A stretch of 28,984 bases of DNA from Folioceros fuciformis. Taxonomy: Eukaryota; Anthocerotophyta; Anthocerotopsida; Anthocerotales. A program made the position numbers and the translations under genes. The notes under the pieces are model-generated. The model was not told the DNA's origin. It ran no database searches and worked only from the letters and a program-made list of their open reading frames with translations. The DNA lies in contig JBNGIO010006136.1 of NCBI GenBank assembly GCA_049999805.1, positions 238,040 to 267,023 of the forward strand. Direction: 5' to 3'. This document shows positions 20,501 through 28,984 of the stretch, piece by piece. Every line of letters begins with the position of its first letter. The first letter of the stretch is position 1.

Positions 20501-23500
20501 CCGTCCTATGGAGGAGGATCCTTGTCGCTGCGACTTCCTGTTCGAGAAAGAGGACGGGACAGACGATTCTGACCTTGACCTACGCTATCAGTGGTTTGTT
20601 GGGGAGAAAAGCTTGACAGACTTTGTGGCAATCGAGGGAGCTACAATCAAGGTAATGGTTTTCCTTTGTCTTGAGGCTTGTTCAGTGGACGTGTCCTTTC
20701 ATCTAATCAGTATGTATTGTGTCTAGAGCAAGAGTTTTGATTATTATCTTGGGAATGTCTTTGTGAGCTAGGAATATTGGCCGAAGCATGATGATGTGGG
20801 CAACTACCTCAAAATTGAGTGCACTCCAATTGTAGCTGGAGTTGAATGCTCTCCAATTCATTTGATCTCGCTGCCTGTAGCCACAGGTAAGATGGAAGAG
20901 AAGGTTTCTCACGGCAACTGACTCCTTTGATGCGCTGATCTCTAATCGTTTGTGCAGGTAGTGGAGTTCCGAAGGTTCTACGACTGGACGTGGAAGGAGA
21001 GCTCATGGAGGGTTTTACGCTAAGAGGTTCTGCCTACGTTGCCTGGCGAGGTGGCACTCCGAGCAAAGGAATCGTGAGGTAGAGATCAGTGCTCTTCAAG
21101 ATGTGACATTCTCTATGGTCCTGGTGTTGTACCACTGTGTCCTTTACCATTTCTGATGGTCGAGCCTTCGCAAGCAGCTGGCTTCGGTTCACCGAAAATG
21201 GAAGTCCTGTTGCAATTCTGGGTGCCGAGGAATACGAGTACAAGTTGACTGTGGATGACATAGGGGCCAACCTTGTCTTTATGTATACTCCTGTGACTGA
21301 AGAGGGAGCAAAGGGGGATTCTCAGCACGCAACTACGAACCTGATTCAAGCAGGTATGATGCTACTCGGTATTTGAATTATGGTGCACTGTCATCTCCCT
21401 CCTAGTCTGATTCAGTAATCGTCGCTGTCTGTCTGGCAGCCCCTCCAAGCGTTGGCAACGTGCACATTGTAGGCGACGCGGTTGAGGGGAACACTATCGA
21501 AGGTGTTGGAAAATATTTTGGTGGGAGAGAGGGACCTAGCAAGTTCGAGTGGCTGCGTGAGGATCGGGATTCCGGGTGCGGCTATTGTCCTTGTCTTCTC
21601 GTAACTTCATGTCCTGGTAGCTGACTTTGTTTAAAATTTAGTACTCCTCTCAAGACTCCTGTCGCCTAGCTGATGGGCCCATAACATTGTACAGAGAATT
21701 CAAACTTGTTTCCCGAGGAACCTGCGAGTATTTTCTAACTGAAGACGATGTAGGTTTGCGCATCATGTTCATCTACACTCCCGTCAACAACCAAGGTATC
21801 TTACTTGACACTCCTGTAAACAAGCTGGAGATGGATTTCACCATTAGCTACTCTCTTACTAACTTGTGCTTGATGGACATGACAACGGTCCAGCTGTTCA
21901 AGGCAATCCCGCCTCTATCATCAGTGCGAAAGTGGTGCGTGGTAAGTTCTTTATGTCACGGATTTGATGTTTCACAGGTCTCTGTTTGCATTTTGCGCGC
22001 CTCGGTTGTGGGTTTTGTTTCTGACGTATGAACCTTTTTTCCGTTACAGCTCCTTTATTTGGCAGTCGATAGTTTCTGACGTTAGCGTCAGATTTGGAGG
22101 TTTGGTACCTTGTTCATTGACCTCGCTGTGTGCTGCAGCTCCACCCAAGGTTACAAATCTCAGAATCATTGGTGATCTTAAAGAAGGGAGTAAGCTAGCT
22201 TTGAGTGCCACATTTGTTGGCGGCGTGGAAGGTCCAAGTCGAGTGCAATGGTTCAAGTCCCCATCTTCAGTATTGAAGAATCCAGCTGACTTGGATACCA
22301 TTAGTACGTCTAAGGTTGCTAAGGTACACTCCAGCGGCCTGAGCGTCGTGACTTCACCTTGATATCGATACTTAATATCTGAACCAGGAATGCCTGTGTA
22401 AATGAGTCTGTGCTCACGTGGGCTGCCTTTTGGTGCGTCAGACGTTCCGTGTCCCCCTTCCAGCTATCGGTCACTACCTCGTAGCCAAATACACTCCTGT
22501 GCGCTCGGATGGAGAGATCGGTGAACCTGTTTTTGTGGTATCGGAGAGTCAAGTGGAGAGTACGAACCTTTACCTGCTCATTGCATTTCCTGGGCGCGGA
22601 CTCGTTAGACATTGTTGTCCTTGTTGCAACCTCTTGTTTCGTGCGGTTGTAGTCGGATTGTTTTTGCTTTGACAGCTTTGTCAATGTTTTCACAGTGCTG
22701 TCTCCTGCTTTGACGTCCCTCGCCATACTTGGAGAGCTTTTGGAAGGTGAAACGCTGACAGCGTCATATGGGTACGTCGGTGGTCATGAGGGTCAAAGTC
22801 AGTACAACTGGTACCTGCACGAGGTGAGTTCTCGCAGCGTTGGCACCCGTGTGATGAAATAGCCATGTCACTCTTTGGCAATAATTCCAGGTGACGTCTT
22901 CGTGGTGAAGCAGTTCGAGAACGACCTGGGGTATTTAATACCTGAAGCTGCTGGAAAGATCCAGTATCAAGTTAGTTTGCAAGCAGTAGGCAAGTTCGTA
23001 TCATTGAGGTGTGTACCTGTGCGAGACGATGGAGTGGTTGGTGAAGGCAGGACGGCATTGTGTCCAGAACCTGTCAGACCTGGTATTATTCTTCAGAACC
23101 ATTTGAAGCTGAAAAACCTGGCGTGAACTTATTTGGCAGCAATCTAAGTTCATGGGTGCCACCATTTGTGCACAGGCTCTCCCAAGCTTTTGTCGCTGCA
23201 GATCAGTGGAGAAGCTGTGGAAGGGGCCCAGCTGACTGTGAAAAAACAGTACTGGGGCGGTGAAGAGGGTCCCTCCAGACTGCAGTGGTATCTGGTAATT
23301 TTCGGAACTTTTGACATTGTTTGACAGGCTATCTTGAATTTTCGAAGGGTTTTTTTGTGTTCGATGAAGCGGTAAGTGGTTCTTTCTGGGGGTTTGACTT
23401 GTGTGTGACACATGATTGCAGACCCGACCAGATGGTGCACAGCGAGAGATCAAGGGAGCTGTAGGTGTCTCTTATGTTGTACGGAGTGAAGACATTGACG

Positions 23501-26500
23501 GATTCTTATGCGTGTCCTGTGACCCTGTTCGCTCCGATGGTGTGAGAGGTGCTACAGCGGTCTCGCAGCTTGTGGGTCCTGTGTCACCATGTGAGTATCC
23601 TGGGTCGGTACGCAGGAGAACTAAGATCTGGTGGTCGTACTCTTGAAACTGAAGATATTGCTCAAAATCTGATGCAGCTACGCCAGCGTGCGAGTCTCTT
23701 GAATTAATCGGAGATCCAGTTGAAGGTGGAACTTTGCAATTGCAAGCTCTCTACACTGGAGGGTGAGATGGTCTATTCGTAGCTCGTGTGGGGCCTTTTG
23801 TCGAGTGGCAGGTTGAAAGGCGAGTTTAACTTTTGCTGATGGCATGCAGTGTACGAGGAGCTTGCCGTCAGGAATGGCATCGGAGAGACTTTTACGGAAG
23901 AGATGTTCTCTTGAGCCTCAATGGTAGTAACAGCCGGCTTTCGGTCAAAGTGCCTGGTGGGTCGTTCAATGTGGGAGTTGGCTGATCGATGAAGTTACTT
24001 CTTTGTCGGGGTGTCTGCAGATACTTTGCATCTGACAGGGGACGATGTTGGAGCTCGGATTCGCCTCGTTTTCATTCCTGTTCGGCAGGATGGGGTAGTT
24101 GGAGAACCCGTCGAAGTGTTGTCAGATGTGGTAGTCGACGGTATGGCCACGAACTTGCGCTCTGTTCTGTACGGCTGCCTATGCTCTTCCGTGGCTGAAA
24201 CCAAGTTTCTCTCCGCACAGCTGACCCGGAAGGCAAAGAGCTCGAAATACCACACTGCTCTGAGGATGCCCTAGTCACTCCTCGAAAAGTGTATTTTGGT
24301 GGTCAAGAAGGGCCAGGGGAGTATGCTTGGTATCGAACAGCTGAGGACGCGGTGTCTCAAGAGTTGCCTCACGACGCAAAACTACTAGCACACACTCTGT
24401 ATGCAAACGTTCAGTTCTTTGCTTTAGTCGGTAATTCATGACTGTTCACAGCCCTTGATTCAAACCTCCTGACAGCCTTTGTTTCAACACTCAGATCGTA
24501 TACACCAAGATTGGAAGATGTGGGTCGTCATCTTGTTCTTCATTGGGTGCCCTCCCGCAAGGATGGGAAGCGGGGGAAGCCTGTGCTTGCATGTAGCAAG
24601 TTTCCGGTTGAAGCTGGTGCGTTCTTTTCCTTTGCACCTTGTCTGTTGTATGCTAGTCCACGTGGAGTGAAAGGCTGCTCATGACGCTGTTTGTGGTGAG
24701 CAGCGCCTCCGTCAGTCCATAGTGTCCACTTGGCAAAAGTCAGTCCTGGCTTATATCAAGGAGAGGGAATCTACTATGGTGGGGTGGAAGGTAGTAGCCA
24801 GAGAAGTTGGTACAGACTAACTCCAGATGGAAGCAAGCTACTTATTGAGGGCGCCGTTTCCTCTACATACGCTCCCAACGACGATGATTACACCTGTCGT
24901 CTTATATTTGGGTGATGCATAATGGCTTTCTCAAATGAATGAACCGTACCAGCTTGGGGTACATTGCCTGCCTGGCTGACGCAAAGGTATTGCTTGGCTG
25001 TTCCAGGTATCTTCCTGTTCGAGCAGATGGTATTGTGGGAGAGCTGGTACTGACGGAACCAAGCTCCGTTGTTTATCCTGGTGAGCATTGTTCACAGGAA
25101 TGCTGCATAGTGCACACCGTCTTAGCTTGGCAGCTAGCAATTCCTGCAGTGTTCTGACCATGTCTTTTGTCACCATCAGAGATGCCGACAATTCACAGAG
25201 TGGTTTTCACCGGCAGAGCTGTTGAGGGCGAGGTCCTCACAGCGTTGGAAGTAATACCCAAGGGAGAGACACAGGAGAAAGTGTGGGAGAAGTATAAGAA
25301 AGAAATAAAGTACCAGTGGTAAGTGTCCATCGAGACTTTAAATTATTTCTTTACTGGTTACTGTCAGTGAACCTTCGTTTGCTGTTAACGTAGCAAAGAG
25401 CTCGGTTGGTTTGTCAAAGGTCTCGATCTCGGGCAGATGAAGATGTATTTGAGCCAATCCTTTTGCAACGGGTCTGTAGCTTCAAAGTTCGGCTGGAGGA
25501 TGTTGGGTACCACTTGCGATGCGAGTGTACATTGGTTGACGTTTTTGGCAGAACTGGAGAGCCAGTTTCTGAGATCTCCGCCCCTGTACAACCAGGTAAG
25601 TTGTTTGGCTCGCCTGTGTCCTTTCATGATCTTGACACTGTACGGTGAGGAGTTAACGATGTGCCTGAACTAATTGCAGGATCCCCTAAAATCGACAAGC
25701 TGGAAGTGGATGGTCAGGGATATCACACTAGTCTGTATGCCGTGCGAGGCCTGTACTTCGGTGGAAAAGAGGGCAAAAGTACGGTACAATGGTTTCGTGC
25801 TATGGCTGGGAGTCCCGATCTGATACCCATTTCTGGTATGTTTGAGTAAGTGTGTTGGTAAGATGAGGTAGCATCAACGCGTATAGACGCTGAAGGCATG
25901 GTTATTTTATGGGTTGTCAGGCGAAATGGGACGGATGTACGAGGCAAATGTGGATGATGTGGGCTACAGGCTTGTGGCTGTGTACACCCCTGTACGAGAA
26001 GATGGAGTGGAAGGTGTACCGACTTCGGCGTCCACTGATCCCGTGACCGTTGGTAAGAATTGTGCCCTTCAGATCGGCGCTGTCTGCGCGTATGAAGAAA
26101 ATTGCCTTGTACTGACTTAGTCTGCTGCTTGCCTCCCTGTATGCCAGAACCTGAGATTGCAAAGGAGGTGAAGCAAAAAGTAGATCTGGGCGTGGTGAAG
26201 TTCGAGGTAGGGTTTGTATGGTATGTTGGCCGCAACAGTCCTGGGTAGTGGACCGATGATATTGACTTAAAGGAATTGTTGGCCTTTGTATGTCAACAGG
26301 CTTTGCGGGATCGCGACCGGTCGCCCATGAAGGTAGGTGGCGATGCACGTGAGAGGCAAGCGAGGCGTGTCTTCGTTGGTGAAGTGTGCATTGGCTTGAG
26401 TGTGTTATTTATGGCTTGTGTGTGCTTCAGGGGCAGCTAATATTGGGTAGCCTGGAGAGGCGCGTGCTGGAGGTAAATAGAAAAAGGGTGAAGGTGGTAA

Positions 26501-26832
26501 AACCATCCAAAACGTCGTTCACATCCACGGAGCTGCGAGGCACCTATGCACCGCCGTTCCATGTGAGTTCCCCCTTAGTCAACTGGCGGTTGAGCATGCG
26601 TCCAGCTGTGAGGTCAGCTTCACTGTACCGTAACGTGTGTGCCTCTCTGTCATTCCCTCAGGTCGAGCTGTTCCGCAACGACCAGCACCGACTGAAAATT
26701 GTGATAGACTTGGAGAACGAGGTAGACCTGATGGTGCAGTCGCGACATATCCGAGATGTGATTGTCCTCGTGCTGAGAGCCCTTGCCCAGAGATTCAACA
26801 GCACACCCTTGAATCTGTTGCTCAAGATGTGA
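17552..26832 (+). CDS. AIR9: AIR9 microtubule-associated protein, 37 exons
   Basis: AIR9 binds cortical microtubules, the preprophase band and phragmoplast, and marks the cortical division site. My exon model (all GT-AG): 17552-18787, 18882-18953, 19060-19125, 19221-19292, 19381-19446, 19537-19599, 19683-19748, 19961-20060, 20208-20339, 20422-20651, 20772-20886, 20958-21078, 21175-21353, 21440-21575, 21695-21795, 21894-21941, 22139-22323, 22442-22559, 22696-22823, 22911-23082, 23176-23294, 23422-23590, 23678-23762, 23850-23923, 24021-24140, 24221-24398, 24495-24616, 24704-24911, 25007-25080, 25180-25318, 25420-25595, 25680-25835, 25921-26052, 26148-26206, 26300-26332, 26431-26562, 26662-26832. 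They sum to 5553 nt, 1850 residues (Arabidopsis is about 1700). Residues 1-412 are a basic Ser/Pro/Ala-rich microtubule-binding type region; 413-580 leucine-rich repeats (LYLAGNQITSL, FLSVAQNKIKSL); then about eleven A9 repeats (YFGGREGPSKFEW, ANVDDVGYRLVAVYTPVRED); then the conserved C-terminus (LERRVLEVNRKRVKVVKP). Exon 24 has an alternative in-phase donor after 23959. Confidence 0.93.
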
Positions 26833-26906
26833 TTCCATTATACATTCATAACTACTAGTAGGCGGGAAAAAAATATAGGTTAAACACACTGGCGTACACT
26901 AGTAAC

Positions 26907-27971
26907 CTAGGAAACATGTGCGACATTGGTGTGGCCCAGTGTAACTATGACAAGAAATTGAATGGGGGTGACAAGGTATAGGAAGGCAATTCCCATTGTG
27001 GTGGCGCTGGCCACGGAGTCGGAGAAGAGACGCTCAATATCCCTGTCGTGCGACTCCCACTGCTGGTAGAGGAGGAACGACGAGATTCCCCAGCCGGCCA
27101 GCAGCGCAGGGCAAGGGAAGCACGCGTAGAGTCCTTGGTCCATGAGGAATTTGAGCGGAGGCGGCACCACCAGCACGAAGAGTATCAGGCCGGCCGGGAC
27201 TGTCACGATTGGCTCTGCGCATGTGCAATGCAGCGCAGTAAGCAAGCAAGCAAGTGAGATGAGCGTCTGACAGATAGCGCAGCTACCTCAGCGAGGTTAG
27301 GTACGTTTGCCAAATTAGCTACGCTGATGGACAAAGTGCCTAGGCATGGTGGAGTGAATATACCGTTGAGTACGGGCCACGGGAGGAAAATGTATAAGAA
27401 GACGAAGACGAGCGCGATCCACTTCACGAAGGAACTCCTGACATTTGCAAGAAAACAGTTGTTCAGGGATTGAGATGTGCTGCACTCGCAGCCACGTGTG
27501 TTGCTAGCGTGGAGGGGGAAAGGCGTTTGGAAACCACGAGACTGACCGGAGGATGGCGATCTGCGTTCGGAGCAGGTGGACGGCCGTGAAGGGCACGAGA
27601 AGCTGAAGCATGAGGGAGCTTTTGGTGCCGTTCACGTAGTGCGCCGTCCAGTCCAGAATCAGTAGATACCTGCAGATGGAGACAAGTCGAAGTCAGAGGG
27701 AGCGGAGCAAGAGGCGAGAAGCGGCTTGTGCAGACGACGAACGGGAGGCCTACAGGGGGACGATGGTGCCGACGAAGCCCAGCACTTCGGCTACTGCGAA
27801 GAAGAGCGCCCATATTATCTGCGAGAAGTCGCAGCAAGCAAGTTTCGGCAGTTGCATCTCGGACTCATGGTTTGGCCCTGCTCTTGAGATAGGCTGGGCA
27901 TTGAGCTCCAGATCGACGTCGACGTCTGGTGAATCCTCCGACACCGGGCTGGGAATCAGAGGCTGATCCAT
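26907..27971 (-). CDS. Multi-pass membrane protein of unknown family
   Basis: Four exons on the minus strand join in frame: 27971-27754, 27669-27547, 27437-27364 and 27214-26907, all with GT-AG introns, giving 240 residues. The start is the first ATG of the open frame (AAAATGG context, MDQPLIPSPVSED). A soluble acidic N-terminus of about 50 residues is followed by four to six hydrophobic segments: around IIWALFFAVAEVLGFVGTIV, LMLQLLVPFTAVHLL, WIALVFVFLYIFLPWPVL, PAGLILFVLVVPPPLKFL, ALLAGWGISSFLLY and a last one near TPIQFLVIVTLG. A charged loop QQWESHDRDIERLF precedes the last helix. I do not recognise a family or catalytic motif. Clean splicing and sustained hydrophobic periodicity argue that it is a real gene. 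Its stop lies 74 bp from the AIR9 stop, convergent; AUG7 lies upstream on the same strand. Confidence 0.75.
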
Positions 27972-28174
27972 TTTTGCGGGAGCATGAACATTTGGAGGCT
28001 GCGCCTGAGTGTGCGCGGGCTGGTGGCAGCAGGACGAGACCTGGCTCCAGTCCGAGTTATGGTGGCGAGTCGGGGCCAACTTGGCATTACACTCCGTCGT
28101 GGGGAGTGGGGCACGCAACCCCCTTTCCGTTTTTAGAAAAAGTCGTTGTTTAGTATATAGCTAACGCCTTTTTT

Positions 28175-28984
28175 TTACAATGCGGTGAAGGGGGTGGCGC
28201 GGGTATGCGAGGCGGACAGTACATTCAGCCCGTGGTTGAACCCGACCAGCGCGTCCTCGCAATCCGCGACCAGCCGGGCCAGGCTGCTGCTCCCGGGCTC
28301 GTCTTCTGCTTCCGCGTCGGCCATGGCAGCGTGCGCCTCCCGATGGCCTTTGAGGTTACGCAGGAGGCGCAACAGGTTCTTGTAGGATTCCACCACATGC
28401 TTCGCCGCGGCCCCAAGCCCGTGCAGTTGCGGTACCTCCATGCTGTGCGTCCATGGCCGAATCTCCTTGGCGTAGATGGCATCGAATGCCTTTGCGGTGT
28501 CCACGAAGTTGTGCAGCTGCCTTCGGAGCTCCCCCTCTGCCTCCGCCTGCCCGGCGCCCTGCTCCTCGCTACTGTCGTAGTTCCTGCTCCCGGCTAGGGT
28601 TAGGGCCTGCTCCAGCTCTGCGGCCTGGGAGGTGAGCTCCGCGAGCTTGGCCTGCAGGTGCGGTAGCTGCGGGGGCGAGGCCGACAGGGTAGCCGCAGTG
28701 ACCACATCCGCAGGGAAGAGTTTGCAGTCGTCGGAGAATACTTGAACCTGCCGTTCCGCTATCCCGTCCAGGAGCTGTACGTCCTTGGCCAGCTGGTCAT
28801 CCCCGCTCCACTCCGAGTTGTCGGCGAAGAGGCTGGCCTCCACCAGCTCCACCAGTGCTTGGAGGCCCTCAGCGCGGTTTTCGTAGCTGCCTTTGCCCTG
28901 GATGGCCTCGGTGTCCAGCCCCGGCGTCAGGCCAAGGAATTTCGCGATCTGCGCCAGGTACTGGATCTTTCCCCACTCCTGCTC
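28175..28984 (-). CDS. AUG7: AUGMIN subunit 7, C-terminal part (runs off the right edge)
   Basis: The open frame covers 269 codons from the window edge to the stop at 28175, with no intron. It matches plant AUG7 throughout: KIQYLAQIAKFLGLTP, the EAIQGKGSYENR block, LVEASLFADNSEWSGDDQLA, QVFSDDCKLFPADV, and the signature KEIRPWTHSMEVPQLHG, followed by a helical C-terminus (CEDALVGFNHGLNVLSAS). Augmin is an eight-subunit complex that recruits gamma-tubulin to existing microtubules to branch new ones in spindle, phragmoplast and cortical arrays; AUG7 belongs to the plant-specific microtubule-binding half. Arabidopsis AUG7 is about 330 residues, so roughly 55-60 N-terminal residues lie outside the window. 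The middle (SRNYDSSEEQGAGQAEAEG) is more divergent and alanine/glutamate-rich. The next gene on this strand starts about 200 bp beyond its stop. Confidence 0.93.
   Translation of the reverse strand, partial: EQEWGKIQYLAQIAKFLGLTPGLDTEAIQGKGSYENRAEGLQALVELVEASLFADNSEWSGDDQLAKDVQLLDGIAERQVQVFSDDCKLFPADVVTAATLSASPPQLPHLQAKLAELTSQAAELEQALTLAGSRNYDSSEEQGAGQAEAEGELRRQLHNFVDTAKAFDAIYAKEIRPWTHSMEVPQLHGLGAAAKHVVESYKNLLRLLRNLKGHREAHAAMADAEAEDEPGSSSLARLVADCEDALVGFNHGLNVLSASHTRATPFTAL

Noticed and set aside
23924-23959. Longer form of AIR9 exon 24
   Set aside because: The alternative donor is also in phase, but the shorter form gives the same spacing between the GG...EW motif and the LTGDDVG motif as I recall for Arabidopsis AIR9; kept only as a possible isoform.
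1-28984. tRNA, rRNA, CRISPR array, or a bacterial-type operon
   Set aside because: No cloverleaf, ribosomal RNA or regularly spaced direct repeats were seen, and the intron-bearing genes are those of a plant nuclear genome.

Overview
This is a plant nuclear genome window. The gene set is plant-specific (AIR9, AUG7, a PLS-class PPR protein) and the introns are very short; most of the 36 introns I could place in AIR9 are about 70-140 bp. A PPR gene with fern/lycophyte/bryophyte-style E motifs suggests a non-seed land plant. Compact introns and rich PPR families are known from Selaginella and hornworts, but I cannot name the species from this window alone.

Layout, left to right. (1) 1-4440 is AT-rich and holds no intact gene. 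On the minus strand it carries a decayed Ty3/gypsy-like gag-protease remnant with an internal 54-bp tandem repeat. (2) 4891-7950(+) is an intronless PLS-class PPR gene made of about seven closely similar modules; it ends in E1/E2 and a broken E+ with no DYW domain. (3) 8300-8876(-) is a frameshifted PPR pseudogene in opposite orientation, and the flanking DNA is otherwise empty. (4) 9411-11384(-) is an intronless RAD17 checkpoint clamp-loader gene. (5) 12355-15906(+) is a four-exon gene for a filamin repeat + CCCH zinc finger + RRM + RS-domain RNA-binding protein, divergent from RAD17 across about 1 kb. (6) 17552-26832(+) is a complete 37-exon AIR9 gene, joined here exon by exon into a continuous frame of 1850 codons. 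(7) 26907-27971(-) is a four-exon gene for a 240-residue multi-pass membrane protein of unknown family, convergent with AIR9 across only 74 bp. (8) 28175-28984(-) is the C-terminal part of AUG7, an augmin subunit, running off the right edge.

The genes are mostly housekeeping and do not form an operon-like system. AIR9 (cortical and phragmoplast microtubules) and AUG7 (microtubule nucleation) share a cytoskeletal theme and lie about 1.3 kb apart. RAD17 acts in the DNA damage checkpoint, the RS protein probably in pre-mRNA processing, and the PPR protein probably in organelle RNA binding or editing. The observations I find most interesting are the symmetric phase-1 modular exon structure of the AIR9 A9 repeats, the homogenised PPR modules with a decayed inverted relative next door, and the unfamiliar membrane protein gene.
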